A DNA stretch of 64,000 nucleotides from contig NZ_CP073105.1 in assembly GCF_018138085.1 (NCBI RefSeq), forward strand, positions 1,984,001-2,048,000, written 5' to 3'. The position numbers and the translations under genes are program-made. This DNA is from Stutzerimonas stutzeri (GTDB lineage Bacteria > Pseudomonadota > Gammaproteobacteria > Pseudomonadales > Pseudomonadaceae). The notes beneath the pieces are model-generated. The model was given only the letters and a program-made list of their open reading frames with translations, did no database searches and had not been told where the DNA came from. Each line of letters opens with the position of its first letter. Positions within the stretch are counted from its first letter, which is position 1. Positions 19,079 to 27,236 of this stretch are shown here, in pieces.

Positions 19079-21778
19079 TCAAGCCACTGCGGGCGTCTTC
19101 ACCAGCAGTCGCTTGATTTCCGGTACGCAGGAGCCGCAGCTGGTGCCGCAGCCCAGTTCTTTCTTCAAGCCATTCAGATCCAGCCCTTGGTCGATGCCGG
19201 CGCAGATCGCCTCCTGACTGACGTTCATGCAGTTGCACAGCGTCTTGGCGGTCTTGAATTCGCTGCCACCTGGAGGGGTGCTCAGCGGCGCGAGCATCCA
19301 GCGGCGCAGGGCTGCGTCGGCCTTGCCGTCGTGCCAGAGGGTTTTCAGCCAGTGACGCGCGGCCGTCTCGCCGGAAAGGCTCAGGGCAACGATGCGGCCT
19401 TCATCGATCCGGACCCGCTTGCCGACTGCGCGCCGCGGATCGTCGTAGGCCACTACGGGACCTTCGTCGAGCCCCAGCAACTGATCGAATCGCGCCAGCT
19501 GCGCGGCGCTGGGTGCCTCGGTGCAAGCCGCTCTAATGACCAGCGCCGGGCGCTCACGCCCGGCCAGGCTGAAGCTTGCGTAGGCGAAGCCTTCGAACAG
19601 CGGGCGCAGGGCTTCGAAGCGCTGCTGCACCGCGCCTTCGACCAGGGCAAAGAACTGCCAGGGCAGCTCGACCGCTTCCACTTCGATTCCGGCGTGCTTG
19701 AGCTCGGGTTGTTTCGACAGAGGATCGGAGGCGGGCAGGCTGAGGACATTCACGCCCAGCCCCCTGAGAAAACGATCGCCCCAATGCATGGGCACGAACG
19801 CCTGGCCGACCCGCAGGCTGTCGTCCTTCTGCACCGGCAGCACCAGATGGCCGCGACGGCTTCTGATTCTGACTAACTGACCGTCGAGCAGACGACGGCG
19901 GCGCATGTCGTCGGCGTTCATGCCGAGGACCGCTTCTTCCACATGACCGAATAACCGCGCGGCGGTGCCGGTGCGGCTCATGCCGTGCCAGTGGTCGCGC
20001 AGACGACCCGTGTTGAGGATCAGCGGAAAGCGCGCCTCGCGCTTTTCCTGCGGCGCCTGGTAATGCTCGGCGAGAAAGCGTGCCCGGCCATTTTCGGTTG
20101 GAAACACTCCATCGCCGTAGAGCCGCGGCGTGCCTCGCTCGCTGCCGTCAGGGAACGGCCACTGCTGCGGGCCGAGCTGGTCGATCAGCGCGTGGCTGAG
20201 CCCGGACAGATCCAGATCGCGGCCCTGGGTGAGCAGCTTGTATTCCTCGAACAGCGCGGCGGCGCTATCGAACGCGAACAGGCTGGCCTGGCCGGGGCGC
20301 ATCAGCTTTTCCAGACGGCGAGCGAAGTCGCAGGTGATCGACCAGTCGGCGCGGGCCTCGCCAGGGGCCGGGACGGCGGCGCGCACGTGGCTGACGCGAC
20401 GCTCGGAGTTGGTCACAGTGCCTTCCTTCTCGCCCCAACTGGCGGCGGGCAGCAGCAGGTCCGCGTAGCGACAGGTCTCGGTGGTGAAGAAGGCTTCCTG
20501 AACCACGACGAAGGGGCAAGCGGCCAAGGCTTCGTGAATCTTCCGCTGATCCGGCATGGATTGAGCGGGGTTGGTGCAGGCGATCCACAGCGCCTTGATC
20601 CGCCCGCTGTGCACGGCGTCGAACAGTTCGATGGCGGAAAGTCCGGTGGTTTCGGGCAGCCTGTCGACACCCCAATACGCCGCGACTTCGGCACGATGCG
20701 CGGGGTTGCCGGCTTCGCGATGACCGGGCAGCAGGTTGGACAGGCTGCCGGTTTCGCGGCCGCCCATGGCGTTGGGTTGGCCGGTCAGCGAGAAGGGCCC
20801 GGCGCCGGTGCGGCCAATCTGTCCGGTGGCCAGATGCAGGTTGATCAGCGCGCTGTTCTTGGTGCTGCCCGAACTCGACTGGTTCACGCCCATGCACCAG
20901 AGCGACAGAAAGCTCGGCGCGTTGCCGATCATCCGTGCACAGCTTTGCAGTTCGTTCACGCTGATGCCGCACAGGTCGGCGACCATCGACGGGTTGTAGT
21001 CGCGCGCGAGGTGCTTCAAGTCATCGAAGCCGTCGGCGTGGGCATCGATGAAGTCCCGGTCGATCCAGCCTTCCCACAGCAGCAGATGCAGAATGCCGTG
21101 GAACAAGGCGACATCCGTTCCCGGCAGGATGCCGAGGTGCAGGTCGGCCAGTTCGCAGGTGTCGGTGCGGCGCGGATCGACGACGATGACCTTCATCTCC
21201 GGCCGCTTCGCTTTGGCGTCTTCCAGGCGGCGAAACAATACCGGGTGGGCATAGGCCATGTTGCTGCCGACGATCAGCACGCAGTCGCTCTGCTCGATGT
21301 CCTCGTAGCTGCAGGGTGGCGCGTCGGCGCCGAGGCTGCGCTTGTAGCCGACCACCGCAGAAGACATGCACAGGCGGGAATTCGAGTCGATGTTGTGGGT
21401 GCCGACCAGCGCGCGGGCGAGCTTGTTGAAGGCGTAATAGTCCTCGGTCAGCAGCTGGCCGGAGATATAGAACGCGACGCTGTCGGGGCCGTGTTCGGCA
21501 ATGGTTTCGGCAAACACCTTGGCGGCGTGATCCAGGGCGCTGTCCCAGTCGGTGCGGGCACGGGCCAGGCCCTTGCCCAGGCGCAGTTCGGGGTAGAGCG
21601 CACGGGCGTCGAGGTCGCCGGTCAGGTGCAGGGTCGAGCCCTTGCTGCACAGCTTGCCGAAGTTGGCCGGGTGGTTCGGGTCGCCGGCGACATCGAGGAT
21701 GCGCTCGCCGTCGTGCTCGATCAGTACACCGCAGCCCACGCCGCAGTAGCAGCAGGTCGAGGCGGTTGTCTGGCGCAT
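19079..21778 (-). CDS. nasA: Assimilatory nitrate reductase catalytic subunit
   Basis: 899-residue cytoplasmic molybdoenzyme that reduces nitrate to nitrite. An N-terminal [4Fe-4S] motif (CCYCGVGCGVLIE with GKLCSKGS) is followed by the molybdopterin-oxidoreductase domain with bis-MGD contacts (SRLCMSSAVVGYKR, GSNMAYAHPV, WCMGVNQSSSGS, GRETGSLSN). The C-terminal dinucleotide-binding domain contains NTGRLRDHWHGMSRTG. The last roughly 60 residues form a BFD-like [2Fe-2S] domain (TLCNCMNVSQ and CGTSCGSC), found in some assimilatory enzymes as an electron entry. The start at 21778 (MRQTTASTCC) follows AGGAGA; the upstream ATG at 21805 lacks a binding site. It lies 50 bases after nirD. Confidence 0.93.
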   Translation of the reverse strand: MRQTTASTCCYCGVGCGVLIEHDGERILDVAGDPNHPANFGKLCSKGSTLHLTGDLDARALYPELRLGKGLARARTDWDSALDHAAKVFAETIAEHGPDSVAFYISGQLLTEDYYAFNKLARALVGTHNIDSNSRLCMSSAVVGYKRSLGADAPPCSYEDIEQSDCVLIVGSNMAYAHPVLFRRLEDAKAKRPEMKVIVVDPRRTDTCELADLHLGILPGTDVALFHGILHLLLWEGWIDRDFIDAHADGFDDLKHLARDYNPSMVADLCGISVNELQSCARMIGNAPSFLSLWCMGVNQSSSGSTKNSALINLHLATGQIGRTGAGPFSLTGQPNAMGGRETGSLSNLLPGHREAGNPAHRAEVAAYWGVDRLPETTGLSAIELFDAVHSGRIKALWIACTNPAQSMPDQRKIHEALAACPFVVVQEAFFTTETCRYADLLLPAASWGEKEGTVTNSERRVSHVRAAVPAPGEARADWSITCDFARRLEKLMRPGQASLFAFDSAAALFEEYKLLTQGRDLDLSGLSHALIDQLGPQQWPFPDGSERGTPRLYGDGVFPTENGRARFLAEHYQAPQEKREARFPLILNTGRLRDHWHGMSRTGTAARLFGHVEEAVLGMNADDMRRRRLLDGQLVRIRSRRGHLVLPVQKDDSLRVGQAFVPMHWGDRFLRGLGVNVLSLPASDPLSKQPELKHAGIEVEAVELPWQFFALVEGAVQQRFEALRPLFEGFAYASFSLAGRERPALVIRAACTEAPSAAQLARFDQLLGLDEGPVVAYDDPRRAVGKRVRIDEGRIVALSLSGETAARHWLKTLWHDGKADAALRRWMLAPLSTPPGGSEFKTAKTLCNCMNVSQEAICAGIDQGLDLNGLKKELGCGTSCGSCVPEIKRLLVKTPAVA

Positions 21779-21828
21779 GGCGTCGTCTCCTGGCAATTCG
21801 TTCATGGATGGGCTCGCTGGCGCCGCAG

Positions 21829-22155
21829 TCAGGCGCACTCGGTTGCGCTATTCAGCGAGAGCAGCACGCGGCCGTTCTCGACGCGGGCTTCGTGGCGATG
21901 CGCACAGCCCACGTCGGGCGCCACGGCTTCGCCGCTGTCCAGGTTGATTTGCCAGTTATGCAGCGGGCAGGCGACCTGCTTGCCGAAGACGATGCCTTGC
22001 GACAGCGGACCGCCCTTGTGCGGGCAGCGGTCGTCCAATGCGAAGACTTGATCATCCGCGGTGCGGAACACCGCGATGTCGCCCTTGGGGCCGGCGACGA
22101 TGCGTGCGCCGAGCGGGTTGATCTCGTCCAGGGAGCAGATGTCGAACAAGGTCAT
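21829..22155 (-). CDS. nirD: Nitrite reductase (NADH) small subunit
   Basis: 108-residue Rieske-type protein, the small subunit of the cytoplasmic NADH nitrite reductase NirBD. The Rieske ligands are present: CPHKGGPLSQG and CPLHNWQINL. It lies 44 bases after nirB and before nasA, in one assimilatory operon. Confidence 0.94.
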   Translation of the reverse strand: MTLFDICSLDEINPLGARIVAGPKGDIAVFRTADDQVFALDDRCPHKGGPLSQGIVFGKQVACPLHNWQINLDSGEAVAPDVGCAHRHEARVENGRVLLSLNSATECA

Positions 22156-22199
22156 GGTGATTTCCTCGAATGGCGGGCGGTGTCGGTCGAGCCTGGATT

Positions 22200-24650
22200 T
22201 CAGGCGGGCTCGATCGATTTGAGCTGGATCGTTTCGTATTCCTTTTTCAGCGACTGTTCCGCGATGGCCTTCTTCCAGCCGTCGCCCTCGAAGCTCAGCG
22301 AATACATCAGGCGCTGACTCAGGGCCTTGCGCCGGGCTTCATCTTCCAGAACGGACTTCTTGATGTAGTCCAGCCCCACGCGCTGCATGTAATGCACGGT
22401 GCGCTCCAGGTAGAAGGCCTCTTCGCGGTACAGCTGGAGGAAGGCGAAGCTGTACTCGGCGACTTCCCCGGCCGTCCTGACCTTGACGAAGAACTCGCCG
22501 GCCTCGGTCTTGATGCCGCCGTTGCCGCCGATGTACAGCTCCCAGCCGGAATCCACGCCGATGATGCCGACGTCCTTGATGCCGGATTCGGCGCAGTTGC
22601 GCGGGCAGGCGGAGACGGCGAGCTTGACCTTGTGCGGCGAGTACATGCCGAACAGGGCCTTTTCCAGCTCGATGCCCAGTTGCGTCGAATTCTGCGTGCC
22701 GAAGCGGCAGAACTCCTGCCCGACGCAGGTCTTCACGGTGCGGATGGATTTGCCATAGGCGTGGCCGTCGGGCATGTCCAGATCCTTCCAGACGTTCGGC
22801 AGATCGTCTTTCCTGATCCCCAGCAGGTCGATGCGCTGGCCGCCGGTGACCTTGACCATCGGCACCTGGTATTTGTCGGCGACATCGGCGATGCGGCGCA
22901 GCTCGGCGGCATTGGTCACGCCGCCGAACATGCGCGGCACCACCGAGTAGGTGCCGTCCTTCTGGATGTTGGCGTGGGCGCGCTCGTTGATGAAGCGCGA
23001 CTGCGGGTCGTCCTTGGCTTCGCCGGGCCAGGTGGAAATCAGGTAATAGTTCAGCGCGGGCCGGCAGGTCGCGCAGCCGTTGGGCGTGTGCCAGTCCATG
23101 AAGGCCATGGCGTCCGGAACGGTCAGCAGGTGATGGTCACGAATGGCCTTGCGCACCTGGCCGTGGTTGAGTTCGCTGCAGCCGCAAATGGCCTTCTCGC
23201 TTTTCGGCTTGACGTCCGCCGCACCACCGACGGTGTTCATCAGGATCTGCTCGACCAAGCCTGCGCAGGACCCGCAGGAGCTGGCGGCCTTGGTGTGCTT
23301 CTTCACGTCGTCGACGGAAAACAGGCCGTGTTCCTGGATCGCCTTGACGATGGTGCCCTTGCATACGCCGTTGCAGCCGCAGACTTCCATGCTATCGGGC
23401 ATGGCCATGGCCTTGTTCTGACCCTGGTGGCCGGTGTCGCCGATGGCGCCTTCGCCAAACATCAGGTGGTCGCGGATCTGCGCCACGTTGTGGTTTTCAC
23501 GAACCTGACGGAAATACCAGCCGCCATCGGCCGTGTCGCCGTAGAGGCAGGCACCGACGAGGATGTCGTCCTTGATCACCAGCTTCTTGTAGACGCCGCC
23601 GATGGGGTCGGAAAGGGTGATCGTTTCCGTGCCTTCGCCGCCAATGAAGTCTCCGGCGGAAAACAGGTCGATGCCGGTGACCTTGAGCTTGGTCGAGGTG
23701 ACCGAGCCGAGATAGCGAGAAAAGCCGAGCATCGCCAAGTGGTTGGCGCAAACTTTCGCCTGTTCGAACAGCGGGGCGACCAAGCCGTAGGCGGTGCCAC
23801 GATGGTTGGCGCACTCGCCAACGGCATACACGCGCGGATCGTAGGTTTGCAGGGTGTCGTTGACCAGGATTCCGCGGTTGCAGGGAATGCCGGCTTTCTC
23901 GGCCAGCGCGCTGTTCGGGCGGATGCCGGCGGCCATTACCACCAGATCGGCATCGATCACCTCGCCATCGGCGAAGCGCACGGCGCGGATACGGCCCTGC
24001 GCGTTGCCGATCAGCTCGGCGGTCTGCTTTTGCATCTTGAAGCACAGGCCACGGCTTTCGAGCGCCTGCTGCAGCAAGGTTCCTGCGGTCTTGTCGAGCT
24101 GGCGCTCCATCGGCCATTCGCCGATGTGCACCACGGTGACCTCCATGCCGCGTAGCTTCAAGCCGTTGGCCGCTTCCAGACCCAGCAACCCGCCGCCGAT
24201 GACCACGGCGTGCTTGTGGGTCTTGGCTGCGTCCATCATCGCCTGGGTATCGGCGATATCGCGGTAGCCGATTACTCCGTCGAGCTGGTTGCCGGGAATC
24301 GGCAGGATGAAGGGGTTGGAGCCGGTCGCGATGAGCAGGCGGTCGTATTCGGCTTCGCTGCCGTCCTCGGCGATGACGCGGCGCTTGGCGCGATCGATCT
24401 CTACCACCTTGCGGTTGAGCATCAGCCGGATGTTGTGCTCGGCGTACCAGTCGAGGTCGTTGAGTACGATCTCCTCGAAGGTCTGCTCACCCGCGAGGAC
24501 CGGCGAAAGCAGGATGCGGTTGTAGTTGGGATGGGGCTCGGCACCGAACACGGTGATGTCGTAGAGGTCGGGGGCGAGCTTGAGCAGTTCTTCCAGGGTG
24601 CGAACCCCGGCCATGCCGTTGCCGATCATCACCAGTTTGAGTTTTTTCAT
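22200..24650 (-). CDS. nirB: Nitrite reductase (NADH) large subunit
   Basis: 816-residue FAD/NADH-dependent siroheme enzyme that reduces nitrite to ammonium. Order: an FAD/NAD(P) oxidoreductase domain (LVMIGNGMAGVRTLEELL at the start, ATGSNPFILPIPG, VVIGGGLLGLEAANGL); two BFD-like [2Fe-2S] segments (VCGCNGVCKGTI..SCGSC and ICGCSEL..CATC); and a nitrite/sulfite reductase domain with the siroheme-[4Fe-4S] ligands (CVGQEFCRFG and ACPRNCAESG). The start at 24650 has GGAGAACGGC upstream. The leader carries a sigma-54 promoter, an ANTAR-type hairpin and a terminator, so expression is probably gated by NtrC/RpoN and by NasT. Confidence 0.95.
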   Translation of the reverse strand: MKKLKLVMIGNGMAGVRTLEELLKLAPDLYDITVFGAEPHPNYNRILLSPVLAGEQTFEEIVLNDLDWYAEHNIRLMLNRKVVEIDRAKRRVIAEDGSEAEYDRLLIATGSNPFILPIPGNQLDGVIGYRDIADTQAMMDAAKTHKHAVVIGGGLLGLEAANGLKLRGMEVTVVHIGEWPMERQLDKTAGTLLQQALESRGLCFKMQKQTAELIGNAQGRIRAVRFADGEVIDADLVVMAAGIRPNSALAEKAGIPCNRGILVNDTLQTYDPRVYAVGECANHRGTAYGLVAPLFEQAKVCANHLAMLGFSRYLGSVTSTKLKVTGIDLFSAGDFIGGEGTETITLSDPIGGVYKKLVIKDDILVGACLYGDTADGGWYFRQVRENHNVAQIRDHLMFGEGAIGDTGHQGQNKAMAMPDSMEVCGCNGVCKGTIVKAIQEHGLFSVDDVKKHTKAASSCGSCAGLVEQILMNTVGGAADVKPKSEKAICGCSELNHGQVRKAIRDHHLLTVPDAMAFMDWHTPNGCATCRPALNYYLISTWPGEAKDDPQSRFINERAHANIQKDGTYSVVPRMFGGVTNAAELRRIADVADKYQVPMVKVTGGQRIDLLGIRKDDLPNVWKDLDMPDGHAYGKSIRTVKTCVGQEFCRFGTQNSTQLGIELEKALFGMYSPHKVKLAVSACPRNCAESGIKDVGIIGVDSGWELYIGGNGGIKTEAGEFFVKVRTAGEVAEYSFAFLQLYREEAFYLERTVHYMQRVGLDYIKKSVLEDEARRKALSQRLMYSLSFEGDGWKKAIAEQSLKKEYETIQLKSIEPA

Positions 24651-24715
24651 GCCGTTCTCCGCGCCGGGCCGACGGCTGATTGCTGCCTGGCCATGCCGTT
24701 GAAAATCCAACAACG

Positions 24716-24755
24716 AAAAAAGGCGTCCCACTGGTTACCCAGTGAGGACGCCTTT
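24716..24755 (-). terminator. Intrinsic terminator in the nirB leader (attenuator)
   Basis: On the minus strand AAAGGCGTCC and CACTGG pair with CCAGTG and GGACGCCTTT across a GTAA loop (24738-24735), with one unpaired T. This gives about 16 base pairs followed by a T-run (24721-24716). It lies between the promoter and the nirB start (65 bases upstream of the ATG). A stem this strong in a 5' leader implies transcription of nirB needs antitermination. Confidence 0.9.
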
Positions 24756-24776
24756 GTCCTTGTCTTCCGTATTCGG

Positions 24777-24806
24777 AGCCCGGCCCTCTACGTTGAAGGC
24801 CCGGCT
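24777..24806 (-). promoter_or_regulatory. ANTAR-type hairpin in the nirB leader (NasT target)
   Basis: On the minus strand AGCCGGGCCTTC (24806-24795) pairs with GAGGGCCGGGCT (24788-24777), with one G-G mismatch and one G-U pair. They enclose the hexanucleotide loop AACGTA (24794-24789). A at loop position 1 and G at position 4 are the features recognised by ANTAR-domain proteins. The attenuator stem begins 21 bases downstream, as in the Klebsiella nasF leader. Predicted target of the NasT encoded at 29525-30103. Confidence 0.75.
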
Positions 24807-24824
24807 TGATGTTGAACCTGGCAA

Positions 24825-24840
24825 TGCAGAGGCTGTGCCA
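24825..24840 (-). promoter_or_regulatory. Sigma-54 (RpoN) promoter of nirB
   Basis: The minus strand reads TGGCACAGCCTCTGCA, against the consensus TGGCACGNNNNTTGCW: GG and GC are at exactly the -24/-12 spacing. Predicted transcription start near 24814, giving a leader of about 165 nucleotides. The match with the transporter promoter at 28690-28705 is very close. Confidence 0.85.
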
Positions 24841-24905
24841 ATTCTGCATACCCTTGGTTTTCAGGTAGTTAGGCGGGGGTGCCAGCGACCGATCTGGCCG
24901 GTTCC

Positions 24906-24942
24906 TGCACCCATATGATGCGCACCGCGCAGCGCTGGTGCA
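24906..24942. promoter_or_regulatory. Candidate NtrC enhancer half-sites
   Basis: TGCACC at 24906-24911, CGCACC at 24921-24926 and GGTGCA at 24937-24942 resemble NtrC half-sites and lie 65-115 bases upstream of the sigma-54 element. No perfect 17-bp dyad with 5-bp spacing is present, so this is tentative. Confidence 0.3.
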
Positions 24943-25135
24943 GTCGTGCGCCGCCGGCAGCGGTAATTGGCCGTTGACAGCGGCCGTGTCGCTTTTTATT
25001 GTTTCGCCCATGCGCCGATTTAGTCAGCTACTTGCGGGGCGCCTGGAGCCGAAGGCTTCGAAATACCGCTAAAGCGCTGGTTCGGTGTCGCCTCCCACCG
25101 CTGCCCAGCGGAATCCTCGAGGCGGGAAATCCCCG

Positions 25136-25447
25136 ATGAATGCACTGCAACGCGCTCCTCTACGTCTGGCCCCGATCACCAGTGGGCTGGTCCGCAGCAA
25201 TCCGAAAATCCTCCTTGGCGGCAGCCACCAACCCTCGCTGCTGCGTTATCTCGACGGCTGGCCCAAGCGCTGGGGCAAGCCTCGTGCGTTTCTCGTGCAG
25301 TTCACCGGTGCCGATGAGTCGCTGGCGCATTTCGCCGCGGACAGTTTCGATCTGGCGGTGATCCAGGCACCCAGCCGTGAGCGCCTCGATGAATGCGTGC
25401 GCGAGCTGACGCGGGTTGCGCGCCAAGGCTTGATCGTTCGACGCTGA
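25136..25447 (+). CDS. Small methyltransferase-like hypothetical protein
   Basis: 103-residue product, start MNALQRAPLRLAPI at 25136 with GGCGGGAA upstream. The segment FDLAVIQAPSRERLDECVRE followed by LTRVARQGLIVRR resembles motifs IV-V of class I SAM methyltransferases of the type-11 kind (FD-x-V... R-x-L-x-P-GG). The N-terminal half (SHQPSLLRYLDGWPKRWG) could be a remnant of the SAM-binding part, but the GxGxG loop is absent. It is divergent from nirB and convergent with the kinase gene (24-base gap). Catalytic activity is doubtful. Confidence 0.6.
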   Translation: MNALQRAPLRLAPITSGLVRSNPKILLGGSHQPSLLRYLDGWPKRWGKPRAFLVQFTGADESLAHFAADSFDLAVIQAPSRERLDECVRELTRVARQGLIVRR

Positions 25448-25471
25448 TCGGCCAGCCAAACGGCCTGCCTG

Positions 25472-27145
25472 CTAACTGCCTTTGCCCAGCCAGACCAGCA
25501 AAATCACGTTGAGCAGCAGCGAGAGCAGGGCGAGGCCGCGCCAGACCTTCAAGGGCTCTCGTTCGAGCAACGGCAGCGCAGGCGCGTTGCCGGTCAGGCG
25601 CTCGCCCTGTTCCAGGGTCAGCAGCCATTCTTCCGCCGTTTCGAAGCGCTGCGCGGGCTCCACTGCAACGGCGCGCTTGAGCATGTCATCCAGCCACGGG
25701 GACAGGTCGGGGCGGTAGCGGCTGGCCGGCACCGGAGTGCCGAAGCGGGGGCGCTGGAAGGCTTCGATTTCGCCGTACGGGTAATGGCCGGTCAGTAGGT
25801 AGGAGAGCGTGACGCCAGCCGCGTAGAGGTCCTGTTCCCGGCTCGGAGACGCTCCGGCGAAAGCCTCCGGAGCGATATAGCTCGGCGTACCGGGCAGGTT
25901 GTGCGGCAGGTCCTGGGACAGGCCTGGGCAATAGGCCAGGCCGAAGTCCAGCAGGCGCAGCTCGCCATCGTCGTCCAGATGAAGGTTTTCCGGCTTGATG
26001 TCGCGATGCAGGATGTTGCGCCTGTGCAGCATGCCCAGCGCGTGGATTAGGCGCGACGCCAGCTGCAACCAGTCGGCCAGCGCCATCGGGCCCTGTTGGC
26101 CGAACTGCTGGGCGAGGGTCTGGCCGCTGTATTCGCGCTGCACGTAATACAGATGCTGACGCTGGGGCAGGCCGTGGGTTTCTGGAAAGTGTCGACCGGC
26201 AACGCGGCGCAGAAACCATTCTTCCTGCAGCAGCGCAGGGCCGGCGTCCGGTTCGTCATCGCGGCTGGGCGGCAGCGTCTTCAATATCCAGGGTTGACCG
26301 TGCTGATCGCTGACCCGGTAAACGAGCGATTGCCGCGACTCGACCAGCAACGTCTCGACCGTCCAGCCTTCGAATACCTGAGCCGGCCGCAGCCTGGGCG
26401 GCAACGGCCAGTCCGCCAGTTGCGCGAGCGAGTCGGCCAGCGCTGCTTCTGGCAGCTCATCGACCCGTAGCAGCAATGCGCTGGCATTGTCCTGGCTGCC
26501 GCTCTGATGAGCGAGGTTGACCAGTGCTTTGGCTGCGTTGGACAGGTCGGGCTCGGCACCAAGGATGTTCTGTATATCGCCCTCGGTAATGCTGGCCCAG
26601 ATGCCGTCGGTGAGCAGCATGAAGGTTTCGCCGAGACGCAGTTCGCCGTCGAGGTAATCCACTACCAGGTGCTGGTCCAGACCCATGGCACGCTTGAGCA
26701 CGTGCTGCATGTTCGGATGTTCCCAGACGTGGTCTTCGCTTAGCCGTTGCAGCTCACCGTCGAGCCAGCGGTAGGCGCGGCAATCGCCGACATGGGCGAG
26801 GGTGAAGCGCCGACCGCGCAGCACCAGCGCCGTCAATGTGGTCAGCAGCGGCTGCCCTCCACCGTTGGCTTGCAGCCAACGATTGTGCGCCACCAGCAGC
26901 CGATCCAGTGATTGCGCGACGGTCCAGGTTTCCGGCGTGGCGTAGTAATCGGTCGCCAGCGCCTGCAAGGTGGCCCGTGCCGCCAGGCCGCCATCGGCAC
27001 ATTGACTGACACCATCGGCGATGGCGAACAGCGCCCCCTTACTCGCGGCGAGACCCGGTGTCGGCGTGACGATGCGCAGCGCGTCCTGGTTCTCTTCGCG
27101 AGGGCCGGTGGCAGTGGCTTCGCCGAACGAAAACTGCAAGGGCAT
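25472..27145 (-). CDS. PP2C phosphatase / Ser-Thr protein kinase fusion, membrane-anchored
   Basis: 557-residue bifunctional signalling protein. Residues about 1-250 are a PP2C phosphatase with its metal-binding aspartates (EENQDALRI, IADGVSQCADGG, HVGDCRAYRW, LLTDGIWAS, SQDNASALL). Residues about 260-500 are a Hanks-type kinase (ILKTLPP lysine, LHRDIKPENLHLDDDG catalytic loop, LLDFGLAY, GTPSYIAPEAF). The glycine-rich loop is degenerate (VESRQSLVYRV). One C-terminal TM helix (LLSLLLNVILLVWLG, about 535-550) puts the catalytic domains in the cytoplasm. It follows the nitrate transporter by 91 bases, and this gene order recurs in pseudomonads. A role in nitrate uptake or reduction is inference. 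Confidence 0.9.
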   Translation of the reverse strand: MPLQFSFGEATATGPREENQDALRIVTPTPGLAASKGALFAIADGVSQCADGGLAARATLQALATDYYATPETWTVAQSLDRLLVAHNRWLQANGGGQPLLTTLTALVLRGRRFTLAHVGDCRAYRWLDGELQRLSEDHVWEHPNMQHVLKRAMGLDQHLVVDYLDGELRLGETFMLLTDGIWASITEGDIQNILGAEPDLSNAAKALVNLAHQSGSQDNASALLLRVDELPEAALADSLAQLADWPLPPRLRPAQVFEGWTVETLLVESRQSLVYRVSDQHGQPWILKTLPPSRDDEPDAGPALLQEEWFLRRVAGRHFPETHGLPQRQHLYYVQREYSGQTLAQQFGQQGPMALADWLQLASRLIHALGMLHRRNILHRDIKPENLHLDDDGELRLLDFGLAYCPGLSQDLPHNLPGTPSYIAPEAFAGASPSREQDLYAAGVTLSYLLTGHYPYGEIEAFQRPRFGTPVPASRYRPDLSPWLDDMLKRAVAVEPAQRFETAEEWLLTLEQGERLTGNAPALPLLEREPLKVWRGLALLSLLLNVILLVWLGKGS

Positions 27146-27236
27146 GAAGGCATCACTCCGGAGGACGCGCGAGAGGGTTGAACGAAGGATAAAGGCAGGC
27201 TCCGTCGCCTGCCTTCTGGTGGTTGCGACGTTGTAA

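Noticed and set aside
21779-21838. Longer NasA start at MRLTAAP or MNELPGDD
   Set aside because: Neither has a ribosome-binding site; AGGAGA sits directly upstream of the ATG at 21778, next to the conserved cysteine motif.
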